Of a DNA stretch of 64,000 bases, positions 52,640-61,899 are shown piece by piece (within the stretch, counting starts at the first letter, position 1; each line of letters opens with the position of its first letter). Where the stretch lies: contig NZ_LROY01000002.1 of the NCBI RefSeq assembly GCF_001639145.1, forward strand, positions 2,202,501 to 2,266,500. The letters run 5' to 3'. The DNA is from Microbulbifer sp. Q7 (GTDB taxonomy: Bacteria > Pseudomonadota > Gammaproteobacteria > Pseudomonadales > Cellvibrionaceae). The position numbers and the translations under genes were made by a program. A model generated the notes under the pieces. That model was not told where the DNA came from. It was given only the letters and a program-made list of their open reading frames with translations, and ran no database searches.

Positions 52640-53950
52640 TTATTTATCCGCCGCGGGGAGCACCAGAATTGCGCGGAAATCGTTGACATTGGTTCTGGTT
52701 GGCCCGGTGACGATCAGGTTACCCAATTCCCCGAAGAAACTATAGGCGTCATTGTTGGCGAGGTAATCCTGCGGGCTCAGTCCCTGGGATTGCATCCGGC
52801 TCCAGTCATCCGGCGCAAAGAAGGCACCAGCGTTGTCTTCAGAGCCGTCGATGCCATCGGTATCGATAGCCAGGCCGTAAATGCCCTCGGCGCCGCCGAG
52901 AGTGTTAAACAGCCCGAGCAGATATTCTACATTGCGCCCACCTCGGCCGTCGCCGGTGACGGTCACACTGGTCTCCCCGCCCGACAGGATCAGCGCAGGC
53001 CGCTCGAGTTGATCGCGACAATGCACTGCCAGCTCGGCATGCGCCGCACCCAGCTCGCGCGCCTCGCCCTCGAGATTGTCCCCCAGCACCCGCACATCAA
53101 CGCCGGCCGCCTGTGCCGCCGCGCGGGCAGCTTCCAGCGCGTCGGCAGCCTTTGCCAGCATCAGTGCCCGGTCGCCCGCAAACGCGAAATCGTCTGGCCG
53201 GGGACTGTCTGCGGCGCCTTGCAGATGGGCGCGCACTTCGGGCTCAATATCGATGCGGTAGCGCTGCAGGATTTCCAGTGCATCGGCAGGAGTGGTGGTG
53301 TCGGGTAATGTCGGCCCGGAAGCAATCAGCGTGGGCGCATCGCCGGGCACATCGGAAATCAAGTAGGTCACCACCTTCGCCGGGTGCGCGGCCGCCGCCA
53401 GCCGCCCACCCTTGATGGCCGACAAATGTCGGCGCACGGTATTGATCTCGCTAATGGGCGCACCGCTGCGCAGCAGTGCGCGGTTGATGGCCTGCTTCTG
53501 CGGCAAGGTCAATCCGGGCGCGGGCAGGCTCATCAATGCCGAGCCACCACCGGAAATCAGCGCAATCACCAGGTCGTCTTCCGTCAGCCCCGCGACCGCT
53601 TCCAGCATGCGTCCGGCGGCTACCTCACCGAGGGTGTCCGGCATGGGGTGGGATGCCTCCAGTACCTCGATGCGATTGCACAGGGCGCCATGGCCGTAGC
53701 GCGTCACCACCAGCCCGGTGAGATCCGCCTCCGGGTATTGCTGCTGCCACGCCCGCTCCAGCGCGGCGGCCATGGCCGCACTGGCCTTTCCGGCCCCCAC
53801 CACCAGGGTTTTGCGCCCCGGCGGTGGCAATGGGCCCGAAAACAGGTTGTCCGGATGCACCGCAGCCACGGCCACGGCCGCCAGGCTTTGCAGCCAGTGC
53901 GACAGGTCCACGGCGCGCATATCGGTATGGATCGGCGGTAACGTTTTCAA
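52640..53950 (-). CDS. Glycerate 2-kinase, MOFRL family
   Basis: This 436-aa cytoplasmic kinase of the GckA/TtuD class phosphorylates D-glycerate to 2-phosphoglycerate. The N-terminal glycerate-kinase domain has LVVGAGKASAAMAAALERAW, TRYGHGAL, EASHPMPDTLGEVAAGRML and ALISGGGSALMSLPAPGLTL. The C-terminal MOFRL domain has ILSGGETSVTVTGDGRGGRN and LAIDTDGIDGSEDNAGAF. I place the start at a TTG (53950) with aaggag seven nt upstream; the first ATG (residue 11) has no such site. It lies just upstream of pyruvate kinase on the same strand. Confidence 0.9.
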   Translation of the reverse strand: MKTLPPIHTDMRAVDLSHWLQSLAAVAVAAVHPDNLFSGPLPPPGRKTLVVGAGKASAAMAAALERAWQQQYPEADLTGLVVTRYGHGALCNRIEVLEASHPMPDTLGEVAAGRMLEAVAGLTEDDLVIALISGGGSALMSLPAPGLTLPQKQAINRALLRSGAPISEINTVRRHLSAIKGGRLAAAAHPAKVVTYLISDVPGDAPTLIASGPTLPDTTTPADALEILQRYRIDIEPEVRAHLQGAADSPRPDDFAFAGDRALMLAKAADALEAARAAAQAAGVDVRVLGDNLEGEARELGAAHAELAVHCRDQLERPALILSGGETSVTVTGDGRGGRNVEYLLGLFNTLGGAEGIYGLAIDTDGIDGSEDNAGAFFAPDDWSRMQSQGLSPQDYLANNDAYSFFGELGNLIVTGPTRTNVNDFRAILVLPAADK

Positions 53951-54060
53951 ATGGCGACTCCTTTCAACATCCCGGTGAACACTTCCCGGCACACAGCACA
54001 ATCCTGCCCCGGGAAAGCGACGTTTTACCCTACCCCTGCAAAATCAGTTCCGCCTTCTTG

Positions 54061-54099
54061 CAGCCACACGTTACAACCACACGTAGCAGCCACACATTG
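54061..54099. repeat. Three 13-bp tandem repeats
   Basis: Three consecutive 13-nt units (cagccacacgtta, caaccacacgtag, cagccacacattg) lie in the 171-nt gap between the permease stop and the glycerate kinase start. Their function, if any, is unknown. Confidence 0.75.
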
Positions 54100-54121
54100 T
54101 GCGGGCAACTTCAGCCGAGAT

Positions 54122-55432
54122 TTACAGGAACGCGAACTTGGCCAGAAACAGCGCACTCAGCACATACAAGCTCAAAGAAATCTGCCGGTGCTGGCCGGTA
54201 AACAGCTTGAGCGCGGTGTAAGTCAGGAAACCCAGGGCGATCCCGTTGGCGATGGAAAACGTCAGCGGCATCATGATCATGGTCACTACCGCCGGTATGG
54301 CATCGGTCAGATCCTCCCAATCAATGAGCGACATACCACCCATCATCAGCATCGCCACATAGATCAGTGCGCCCGCGGTGGCGTAGGCCGGAATCATGCC
54401 CGCCAGCGGCGCAAAAAAGACGCACAGCATAAACAGCACGCCCACCGTCACCGCGGTGAGCCCGGTGCGGCCCCCGGCTGCCACGCCCGAGGCGCTCTCC
54501 ACAAAGCTGGTAACCGGCGGACTGCCGACGAAGGCACCCAATACGCTGGAGGTACTGTCGGCCTTCAGCGCCCGCGGCAGCTTCTCAATAGTGCCATCTG
54601 GCTCGATCAGCTTTGCCCGGTGGGCAACCCCCATCAGGGTGCCGGCGGTATCGAAGATATTGATAAACAGAAACGCGAGTATCACGCTGACCATGCTCAC
54701 ATCCAGGGCACCGCGGATATCCATGGCCATCCAGGTAGGCGCCAGGCTCGGCGGCGCCGATACCAGGCCGCTGTACTCCACCAGCCCGAGCCCCAGGCCG
54801 ATCATCGTCACCACCAGGATACTGACCAGAATCGCCCCGAATACTCGCCAGAAGCTCAGTATCGCAATCAGCAGGAAGCACAGCGCTGCCAGCAGCGCCT
54901 GAGGCTCCCGGAAAGACCCGAGCGACACCAGGGTCGCCTCACTGGGTACCACGATGCCCGCGGTTTTCAGGCCAATCAGCCCCAGAAACAGGCCCACCCC
55001 GGCGCCCATGGAGTAGCGCAGGCACATGGGGATACTATTCATAATCCACTCCCGCACCCGCGACAGGCTCATGGCCACAAACAGCACCCCGGCAATAAAC
55101 ACCGCGCCCAGTGCCACCTGCCAGCTGTAGCCCATCTCACCCACTACCGTATAGGCAAAGAAGGCGGTCAAGCCGATACCCGGCGCCAGCCCCACCGGCC
55201 AGTTGGCGTACAGCCCCATCAGCAAACAGGCCACGGCACTGCCCAGGCAGGTGGCCACGAATACCGCCCCCGGATCCATGCCCGTACCGGCGAGCATATT
55301 GGGGGTTACAAACACCACGTAAGCCATGGTGACAAAGGTCGTCAGCCCCGCCAGCAGCTCACCACGCACCGTGGTTCCGTGGGCGCGCAGCGCAAACAGG
55401 CGCTCCATGACATTGTTTGATGACGGATACAC
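54122..55432 (-). CDS. NCS2-family purine (AzgA-type) permease
   Basis: This 436-aa inner-membrane transporter, with about 12-14 hydrophobic segments, probably imports hypoxanthine, guanine or adenine with protons. Family features include RGELLAGLTTFVTMAYVVFV at the N-terminus, NWPVGLAPGIGLTAFFAYTV and SSVLGAFVGSPPVTSFVESA. I choose the GTG at 55432 (VYPSSNNVMERLFALRAHG), six nt after ggag; ATG twelve codons on or a TTG upstream are alternatives. It is divergent from the yeeN-type gene. The exact purine is not determinable here. Confidence 0.9.
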   Translation of the reverse strand: MYPSSNNVMERLFALRAHGTTVRGELLAGLTTFVTMAYVVFVTPNMLAGTGMDPGAVFVATCLGSAVACLLMGLYANWPVGLAPGIGLTAFFAYTVVGEMGYSWQVALGAVFIAGVLFVAMSLSRVREWIMNSIPMCLRYSMGAGVGLFLGLIGLKTAGIVVPSEATLVSLGSFREPQALLAALCFLLIAILSFWRVFGAILVSILVVTMIGLGLGLVEYSGLVSAPPSLAPTWMAMDIRGALDVSMVSVILAFLFINIFDTAGTLMGVAHRAKLIEPDGTIEKLPRALKADSTSSVLGAFVGSPPVTSFVESASGVAAGGRTGLTAVTVGVLFMLCVFFAPLAGMIPAYATAGALIYVAMLMMGGMSLIDWEDLTDAIPAVVTMIMMPLTFSIANGIALGFLTYTALKLFTGQHRQISLSLYVLSALFLAKFAFL

Positions 55433-55628
55433 AGACTTCTCCAACCAGTGATTAAAGGGGCAATGTCGCCTTGCCCATGAGTTATTGTGACCAAACAGCC
55501 CTCAGCTGCCCAGCTGCCGGGCAGCCGGAGCGGGTGCGCGAACAGCTTCTCTTAGGGCCTGCCGCCCAGTAAAATCGCCCACTTTCCCGATTTCCCAGAA
55601 ATACGCAACGATACCGGAGCACCAGCCC

Positions 55629-56348
55629 ATGGGCAGAGCCTACCAGAACCGCAAAGAGTCAATGGCCAAGACCTCGAACATGAAAGCCAGGGTCTACAGC
55701 CGCTATGGGCGCGAGATCTATGTCACCGCCAAGTCCGGCGGCGTCGACCCCAACGGCAACCTGGCCCTGCGCAGCCTGATCGACCGCGCCAAGAAAGACC
55801 AGGTTCCCGCCCACGTGATTGAGAAAGCCATCGACAAAGCCAAGGGCGGAGCCGGTGAAGACTTCGCCCGCGCCCGCTACGAAGGCTTCGGCCCCGGCGG
55901 CTGCATGGCCATCATCGAGTGCCTCACCGACAACCCCAACCGCACCTTCGGCGACGTGCGCCAGGCGTTTACCAAAACCCACTGCAAAATTGGTACCCAA
56001 GGCACCGTCAGCCACAGTTTCGATCACCTCGCCATCCTCGCGTTTAACCACGACGACGAGGAAGCGGTGCTGGAAGCGCTGATGGAAGCGGATGTAGACG
56101 TAACGGATATCGAAAACGAAGACGGCAAACTCACCGTCTTCGCCCCCCACACCGAGTACAACAAAGCCAAGCAGGGATTAATCGAAGCCTTTGGCGAGAT
56201 TGATTTCGATGCAGACGAAATTCAGTTCGTGCCGCAAACCTACACCCAGATTGCCGGGGATGATGTGGCGCTGTTTGAGAAGTTCTTGAATATGCTGGAA
56301 GATTTGGAAGACGTGCAGGCGGTTTATCACAATGTGGAGAATGTGTAG
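55629..56348 (+). CDS. YebC/PmpR family protein, YeeN subgroup
   Basis: This 239-aa member of the YebC/PmpR/TACO1 family is a DNA-binding regulator or, as shown for some members, a ribosome-associated factor that aids translation of proline stretches. The sequence shows the family core [40 protein letters not shown] and VSHSFDH. It opens [20 protein letters not shown], closer to E. coli YeeN than to YebC. It is not next to ruvC, which also suggests the second paralog. A terminator follows. Confidence 0.92.
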   Translation: MGRAYQNRKESMAKTSNMKARVYSRYGREIYVTAKSGGVDPNGNLALRSLIDRAKKDQVPAHVIEKAIDKAKGGAGEDFARARYEGFGPGGCMAIIECLTDNPNRTFGDVRQAFTKTHCKIGTQGTVSHSFDHLAILAFNHDDEEAVLEALMEADVDVTDIENEDGKLTVFAPHTEYNKAKQGLIEAFGEIDFDADEIQFVPQTYTQIAGDDVALFEKFLNMLEDLEDVQAVYHNVENV

Positions 56349-56407
56349 CCCGCAGTGTAAACCCCCTCAAAAGCGATGATCGAAAACGCGATTGTCAGCG
56401 TAAACAC

Positions 56408-56432
56408 AGCCGGGCACTCACCCGGCTTTTTT
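56408..56432 (+). terminator. Rho-independent terminator after the YebC-family gene
   Basis: A 7-bp stem (agccggg/cccggct, 6-nt loop) is followed by six T. It lies about 60 nt after the yeeN-type stop. Confidence 0.9.
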
Positions 56433-56535
56433 ATGCGTATTTCTGCATAGCGAAAGTATACGCACGCTGTTGCTTACTGGCGGCCCAATAGCATTCGGCA
56501 GCGGCACACAGGTTGCAATACAGGAGACCAACTAC

Positions 56536-57690
56536 ATGAACCGATTGGCCAAATTTATAACCCGCGGCCTCGCGGCACTCGCACTGACCAGCGGAACTTT
56601 CGCGACGGCTGCCGAGGTAATCGAGGAGCGCATCGGTACCGACAAGCACGACGTCCGACTCGTGCGCGTCGCTACAGGCCTGCATCACCCCTGGGCGGTC
56701 GCACAGTTGCCCGATGGACGCTTCCTGATCACCGAGCGCCGCGGCCGCCTGGCACTGGTCGACAAGGGACAGATTACTTACCTAGAAGGTGTGCCCGAGG
56801 TGTCCGCCGCTGGCCAGGGCGGTCTGCTGGACGTCGTGCTGCACCCACAATACGGCGACGGCAGCCACGACTGGATCTATCTCACCTATTCCAAAGCCGG
56901 CGACAAGGCTGGTGACAAAGGCACCGCCACCGCGCTGGGCCGAGCCAAACTCAGCGGCAACACCCTCACCGACTTCGAAGAACTGTTTGTGCAGGATCGT
57001 TTCTCCCAACCCGGCCGTCACTATGGTTCCCGACTGGCCTGGCGCAATGACGGCACCCTGATGATGAGCATCGGCGACCGTGGCGTGGACCGCGAACGTG
57101 CGCAGGATATTGAGGACCACGCCGGCAGCGTGCTGCGCCTCACCGACACCGGCGAGGCGCCGGCAGACAACCCCTTCGCCGGCGACAAGGCGGGGCTGGA
57201 TGAGATATTCAGCTTCGGCAACCGCAACATTCAGGGCCTCGTGGTCTCGGCCCAGGATCAGATCTGGGCCAGTGAACACGCCGCCCGCGGCGGCGACGAA
57301 CTGAACCTGATTGAGGCGGGCAAGAACTATGGCTGGCCCAAGGCCAGCCGCTCCCAGGAATACAGTGGCGACAAGGCCATCGGCAAGTCGTCCGTAGCCG
57401 GCACCCAGCAACCCCAGCACTACTATGAAGGCCGCTTCGCCCCCTCCGGCCTCGCCCAAGTGGATGGCCCACTGTTCCCCCAGTGGCAAGGCAACCTGCT
57501 GGCAGGCGGCCTGCTCAGTGAAAAACTTCTGCGTATTGTCATCGACGGTAGCGAAGTAAAGGAGACAGAAGTGCTGCTAGACGGCGAGATCGGCCGTATC
57601 CGCGATGTACGCCAGGGGCGCGATGGATTTATTTATCTTTTGAACGATCAGACAGACGCGGGCCTCTATCGGTTGGAGCCGGTGGAGTAG
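56536..57690 (+). CDS. PQQ-dependent sugar dehydrogenase (YliI type)
   Basis: This 384-aa periplasmic protein has a signal peptide (LAALALTSGTFATAAE) and a six-bladed propeller of the soluble aldose sugar dehydrogenase family. These enzymes oxidise aldoses with PQQ as cofactor. Family features are HHPWAVAQLPDGRFLITERR near the N-terminus, GGLLDVVLHPQY, GSRLAWRNDGTLMMSIGDRG, FGNRNIQGLV and HAARGGDELNLIEAGKNYGW. The ATG at 56536 follows aggag. No PQQ synthesis genes are in view, so the cofactor would have to come from elsewhere. A broken copy of its 3' end lies at 60927-61043. Confidence 0.93.
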   Translation: MNRLAKFITRGLAALALTSGTFATAAEVIEERIGTDKHDVRLVRVATGLHHPWAVAQLPDGRFLITERRGRLALVDKGQITYLEGVPEVSAAGQGGLLDVVLHPQYGDGSHDWIYLTYSKAGDKAGDKGTATALGRAKLSGNTLTDFEELFVQDRFSQPGRHYGSRLAWRNDGTLMMSIGDRGVDRERAQDIEDHAGSVLRLTDTGEAPADNPFAGDKAGLDEIFSFGNRNIQGLVVSAQDQIWASEHAARGGDELNLIEAGKNYGWPKASRSQEYSGDKAIGKSSVAGTQQPQHYYEGRFAPSGLAQVDGPLFPQWQGNLLAGGLLSEKLLRIVIDGSEVKETEVLLDGEIGRIRDVRQGRDGFIYLLNDQTDAGLYRLEPVE

Positions 57691-58048
57691 CGGGCGACTG
57701 GAGCCGCAGCCCAAGAACTTTCGAAAGTGGTACACCCGCCTCTCGCTTCAACAGCACCCCCGGGCGCACAACAATAAATAAGCGCCCGGTTACTGCATTA
57801 ATCCATTCAATAAACACAGAAATGTGCCAGCACTGTAGGCGTTTTTACTGCAAACGCCCTAGTTGGTACGATCGTCACCGTGAACACAAGGAGCTGTGCG
57901 CCACAATAATTGCACCGCATTGACAGCGCTATCATTGTGCCCGTATTTTGACTTAAGAATCAGTCACAAGCTGATTTCGCCGACCTCAAGCACCACATCA
58001 ATTGCTTTCCGATCAAGTGATTGAGACCTAATAAACCGGAGAATAATT
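57691..58048. other. Intergenic region after the sugar dehydrogenase
   Basis: I see no gene in these 358 nt. There is a loose inverted repeat (ccgggcgc near 57762 with gcgcccgg near 57781). The stretch is more AT-rich than the upstream genes and probably marks the start of a less conserved segment. Confidence 0.4.
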
Positions 58049-58264
58049 GTGGTCGATCATAAGTCGAATAGTGATTGCGCTTCCACGCGATTAAGAGCGC
58101 CAGTTAAGCCCCTCGCCCCAAAAAAACCTTCCAGGTTTCTGTCTGTTTTTATAAAAATGGATGACACACGCATCAAGGCTTTGCATCGCTATCATCATAT
58201 TATCTATCGCAAGCTTATTAGCTCATTAGACATCGAGCAGATTCTCGCTCGAGCCTATTTCTGA
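58049..58264 (+). CDS. Hypothetical 71-aa protein
   Basis: A short frame starts at GTG with ggag seven nt upstream, a reasonable ribosome-binding site. The product is basic with no signal peptide or membrane segment; the second half (KMDDTRIKALHRYHHIIYRK) could form a helix. I do not recognise it. Nothing outside the ribosome site supports expression, so it may be spurious. Confidence 0.35.
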   Translation: MVDHKSNSDCASTRLRAPVKPLAPKKPSRFLSVFIKMDDTRIKALHRYHHIIYRKLISSLDIEQILARAYF

Positions 58265-58453
58265 TCTGTAACGCAACAAAAACAATCATCTGATTTAGAT
58301 ATTTTTAGCTGACCGGCATCTCAAGTCGCTTCATCCGCAGCGGCTTATGGATTCGTTCGCGCAAAATATATCAACCCGAATCTCTCAGCCATATTCATCG
58401 ATATGGTAACGGGGATGTTGTAGCTGTAGTTCATGCATTTCGTTGTTGTTTTT

Positions 58454-58482
58454 GGCCGAATTCCATTCGGCCATTCTTTTTA
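58454..58482 (+). terminator. Terminator-like hairpin in the subtilase leader
   Basis: An 8-bp perfect stem (ggccgaat/attcggcc, 3-nt loop) is followed by attcttttt. It lies 30 nt before the subtilase start codon and in the same orientation. It could end an upstream transcript or act as an attenuator of the protease gene. Confidence 0.6.
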
Positions 58483-58512
58483 CTACATAAATATAATTGG
58501 AGAATAATCAAC

Positions 58513-60231
58513 ATGAAGTACACCCATAAAATATTGGCCTCGTTATTAGTTGCCGGGGCCATCCCCTTGTCTTCCGGCGCGCTGGCCGCAGCGGATATTC
58601 TGTCTGTAGATTCCAGCCGCGCAATCCCGGATCAATATATTGTCGTCCTGAAAGACGAAGCGCGCCTGCATTCGATCAGCACCTCACAGTTTGTAACTAC
58701 AGAAACCAATCGCATCGCAGCAAATGCTGGCGTTTCTGTTATGCACCAGTACGATAACGCCATACTGGGTTTTTCCATCAAGGCATCGCCGGATCAAGTC
58801 CAGAGACTGGCCGAGGACAGCTCGATTGCCTACATCGAGCAGGATCAGGTGATGTATACCAGCGCCACTCAGTCGCCGGCGACCTGGGGACTCGACCGCA
58901 TCGATCAACGCCAGAGAACGCTCGACAACGCCTACACCTATGACAGTACCGGCCGCGGTGTGCATGCCTACATCATCGATACCGGGATACTGGGCTCGCA
59001 TCAAGAATTCGCTGGACGCATGGGCAATGGATTCGCCGGCGTCAACGACGGCCGGGGCACCGAAGACTGTAATGGCCACGGCACCCACGTCGCAGGCACA
59101 GTGGGAGGCTCCACCTGGGGAGTGGCTAAGGATGTGACGCTGCACTCCGTACGGGTTTTTGGCTGCTCCGGAGAAACCAGCAGTTCGATCATTATTGATG
59201 CGGTCAATTGGGTCGCATCCAATCACGTTAAGCCGGCCGTCGCGAACATGAGCCTTGGTGGCGGTATCTCTACCGCACTGGACTCAGCGGTGCGCGGAGC
59301 AGTGAATCGGGGGGTTACCGTCGTGGTGGCCGCCGGTAATGATAATGCCAACGCCTGTAGTTACTCACCGGCACGCGAGAGCAGTGCCGTGACTGTTGCT
59401 TCTTCAACCTCCAGCGACAGCCGGTCGAACTTTTCCAACTGGGGATCTTGTGTTGATCTCTTCGCGCCGGGCTCAGACATCACTTCCGCATGGTGGACTG
59501 GCGCAAGTGCGACAAACACAATCAGCGGCACCTCCATGGCCTCACCACACGGTGCGGGCATGGCCGCACTGCTGCTGGAGGAAGACCCGGGCGCCTCACC
59601 TTCGACCATCGAGAGACGCATGATAGATCTGGCAACAACCGGGGCGATTAGTGGCGTCAATGGTTCGCCAAACCGACTGCTGTACACAGAGCCCGGTAAC
59701 GGCGGCGGGTCATCAAGCAGCTCCGGCGGTTCATCCTCAAGCAGCTCTGGTGGTTCATCCGGCGGCGGCTCATGCAGTGCACCCCAGTACGTCGCGGGCG
59801 CCAGCTATAGTACAGGGCAAGAAGTTCAGAACCTGGGCAGCGAATACCGCTGCGACGTTGCCGGCTGGTGCTCATCGTCCGCGGCCTGGGCCTACGAGCC
59901 AGGTGCGGGCCTGCACTGGGAAACCTCCTGGACTCACCTGCGTAGCTGTGATGACAGCGGCTCTTCATCTAGCGGTGGATCGTCTAGCGGAGGCTCCGGT
60001 AGCTCGTCCGGTGGCTCTTCAAGCAGTTCCGGCGGCAGCAGCTCCGGTGGCGGCACCTGCCCAAGCATACCGACCTGGAATGCCGGGGCCGTCTACCTCA
60101 AAGGCGATCAAGTGCAAAAAGACGGTGTACGCTATGAAGCCAAGTGGTGGACGCAAGGTGATGACCCATCCAGCAACAATGGCGGCGCCGGCTCAGGCCA
60201 GCCCTGGATGTCACTGGGGGCATGTAACTAA
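58513..60231 (+). CDS. Secreted subtilisin-like serine protease with two carbohydrate-binding modules
   Basis: This is a 572-aa extracellular S8 peptidase. It has a signal peptide (ending GALAA) and an I9-type inhibitory propeptide (about residues 35-115, [16 protein letters not shown]). The catalytic domain (about 125-390) has Asp156 (IIDTG), His189 (GHGTHVAG), oxyanion Asn276 and nucleophile Ser341 ([11 protein letters not shown]). A Ser/Gly linker follows, then a first CBM5/12-like module ([20 protein letters not shown]). A second Ser/Gly linker leads to another CBM5/12-like module ([20 protein letters not shown]). The modules suggest binding to chitin-like material. The start has ggagaat upstream. 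The inserted polyserine-type linkers are typical of marine polysaccharide degraders. Confidence 0.95.
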   Translation: MKYTHKILASLLVAGAIPLSSGALAAADILSVDSSRAIPDQYIVVLKDEARLHSISTSQFVTTETNRIAANAGVSVMHQYDNAILGFSIKASPDQVQRLAEDSSIAYIEQDQVMYTSATQSPATWGLDRIDQRQRTLDNAYTYDSTGRGVHAYIIDTGILGSHQEFAGRMGNGFAGVNDGRGTEDCNGHGTHVAGTVGGSTWGVAKDVTLHSVRVFGCSGETSSSIIIDAVNWVASNHVKPAVANMSLGGGISTALDSAVRGAVNRGVTVVVAAGNDNANACSYSPARESSAVTVASSTSSDSRSNFSNWGSCVDLFAPGSDITSAWWTGASATNTISGTSMASPHGAGMAALLLEEDPGASPSTIERRMIDLATTGAISGVNGSPNRLLYTEPGNGGGSSSSSGGSSSSSSGGSSGGGSCSAPQYVAGASYSTGQEVQNLGSEYRCDVAGWCSSSAAWAYEPGAGLHWETSWTHLRSCDDSGSSSSGGSSSGGSGSSSGGSSSSSGGSSSGGGTCPSIPTWNAGAVYLKGDQVQKDGVRYEAKWWTQGDDPSSNNGGAGSGQPWMSLGACN

Positions 60232-60296
60232 AAACATCGATAATGGGCTACTTGGCCTGATCAAGGCCAAGTTGACCTGATACGTTTGTAAACAAG

Positions 60297-60323
60297 CGGC
60301 CCCGCTCATGCGGGGTCGTTTTT
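60297..60323 (+). terminator. Terminator after the subtilase gene
   Basis: Stem ccccgc/gcgggg (4-nt loop) is followed by tcg and five T. A second perfect stem without a T-run (acttggcct/aggccaagt, 60250-60272) lies just before it. Confidence 0.82.
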
Positions 60324-60439
60324 GTATTAGCCTCCTGCGCAACCCATTTCGGCACATCAACATCGGTAGTAAATACTGTCGTTTAGCTAACCCAAATGCT
60401 TCCGCAGAACGCCTTTCCTGAAATGTCCTTCCTGAACAC

Positions 60440-60660
60440 CCATAAAACAAAAGGCTATCAGCGCCACACTGCTGTCCCAGCTTTTTGCTCGCCACGAAAC
60501 TCTCGATACGGAGGAGGTGGCGAAACTTATAGAGGTTGTGGAGATATGGCGCGCAAGACTCATGGATATCAGCTGGTATATGCGTATGCTAAATGAGTCT
60601 ATCGTCCGAGGGGCAAACCGCGGGAACGTGTGTACTGGCCGATTCTCTAGGATCATCAGA
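60440..60660 (+). pseudogene. Relic of a REP-associated (Y1-type) transposase
   Basis: The plus-strand frame reads KAISATLLSQLFARH, then a stretch through WRARLMDISWYMRMLNES and IVRGANRGNVCTGRF. This resembles the central part of a widespread transposase family in which an ISW-MR-LNE-IAR-AN-E-CTGRFWEGRFKSQ block is conserved (remembered, not searched). The match ends after CTGRF. The N-terminal HUH region and C-terminus are missing. I rate it as a dead fragment. Confidence 0.55.
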
Positions 60661-60926
60661 TCACACATCGCTTCGGCAGTGCATGTCTGCGGCCACAGAG
60701 GAATAGCCCCCTCCTAATCCAAACTATACTCTTAAAAAAACATCATCACGGGCTTACCGCTATAATCTGCCACTCTTCGATGATACTGAGTGACGTCGCT
60801 TTACACTGCTCACCCAATCAACTGATTAAACGGTGGAATTCGTGGCCTTTCTTGGCCTACCCAAACGACTACTGTCAACCACCGAACCAATTAGTGGGGA
60901 GTAATTAGCGGATGCCTTTTTCTCCA

Positions 60927-61043
60927 CTACTGGACTGAGAGATCGCCCGGATCCACGAAGTGCGCTAGCGGTAAGATGGATATATCTATCTGCTGAACGA
61001 TCAGACGGGTGCCGGGCTCTATCGGCTGGAGCCGGTGAAATAG
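60927..61043 (+). pseudogene. Decayed 3' end of a second sugar dehydrogenase gene
   Basis: Without gaps, this stretch aligns with the last 39 codons of the gene ending at 57690. The last 22 codons read DGYIYLLNDQTGAGLYRLEP plus VK and stop, against DGFIYLLNDQTDAGLYRLEP plus VE in the intact gene. Upstream in the same frame are L-L-D, then three stop codons (60936, 60966, 60972) within E-I-A-R-I-H-E-V-R. No start or 5' part is present. Confidence 0.88.
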
Positions 61044-61168
61044 CAGGCGGGCGCAATGGCAACGAGGTTTTAGGTGAAATTAGCGCTGAATGTTAGCCAA
61101 GCACTAAATGTTTCCCTAGCCAATTTGACCTCCTGTGTTTAATGTTGACGCAGTACGAGGCTCACTAA

Positions 61169-61855
61169 TTGATCAAAATGATTAATCATCTAAACGAAGA
61201 AAATTGGGCAACCCTGATGGACTGGTACAGGGTCAAGGGTAGGCACGATTTACCTTGGCGACATAAAAGCACTCCATGGTCAATATTTGTGGCTGAGAAT
61301 CTTTTGAGAAGAACAAGATCAACTAGCGTGGCCGAAGTTTTCAATACTATAATTACACGCTTTCCATCACCCGAATCTGTTATTACTAACAAAAGCCACT
61401 GGCTAGAACTCACCGCCACTTTAGGCCTAGCGATAAGAGCCGACCAGTTTATTAAATCTTGCGAAATGTTGGTTAATCGACACCGGGGGCATATTCCCAA
61501 AAGGTACTCTGATCTTGTCGCTTTATCAGGTGTAGGGCACTATATAGCTAATGCGGTATTATGTTTTGGACACGGAATCCCCACTCACATTACCGATACA
61601 AACACACTAAGAATCGCCTCGAGGATCACCGGGGATAAGATCGGACAAGAGAGGCATCGGTCCCAGAGGGCCCGCTCCCTAATATCGAGATGCTTCGGAG
61701 GGGCAGCTGGCCTATCAGCCAATAGAAACTATGCTCTTCTAGATCTTGCTCACTCGATCTGCACACCATCAAAGCCAAGGTGTACACTCTGCCCTCTATC
61801 CTCCATCTGCCAATATAGATCATTGAGAAAAATTACTCCTGGCAAGGCCAAATAA
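61169..61855 (+). CDS. Mig-type T:G mismatch DNA glycosylase
   Basis: This 228-aa HhH-GPD base-excision enzyme removes the mispaired base. It shows LPWR (residues 28-31), ENLLRRTRSTSV (43-54), the helix-hairpin-helix LSGVGHY (119-125), Tyr125, catalytic Asp143 (ITDTNTLR) and a 4Fe-4S site of Cys198, Cys205, Cys208 and Cys214 (spacing 6, 2, 5). MutY has LQQT and Ser at the positions that are LRRT and Tyr here, as in thymine glycosylase Mig.Mth of Methanothermobacter. It lies 44 nt before a cytosine methyltransferase gene, so it probably repairs T:G pairs arising when methylated cytosine deaminates. The start is TTG at 61169 with gagg eight nt upstream; ATG at 61178 is possible. Confidence 0.85.
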   Translation: MIKMINHLNEENWATLMDWYRVKGRHDLPWRHKSTPWSIFVAENLLRRTRSTSVAEVFNTIITRFPSPESVITNKSHWLELTATLGLAIRADQFIKSCEMLVNRHRGHIPKRYSDLVALSGVGHYIANAVLCFGHGIPTHITDTNTLRIASRITGDKIGQERHRSQRARSLISRCFGGAAGLSANRNYALLDLAHSICTPSKPRCTLCPLSSICQYRSLRKITPGKAK

Positions 61856-61899
61856 ACCTGGTATCCTACCTCTATTCTCACCCGCTTAATTTCGCATAC

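Noticed and set aside
56434..56464. Inverted repeat tgcgtat/atacgca upstream of the sugar dehydrogenase as an operator
   Set aside because: Arms are only 7 nt with a 17-nt spacer and no regulator gene is nearby; chance is likely.
61169..61855. MutY adenine glycosylase
   Set aside because: The protein is short, lacks the C-terminal oxoG-recognition domain of MutY, and has LRRT and Tyr125 where MutY has LQQT and Ser. Context beside a 5mC methyltransferase favours Mig.
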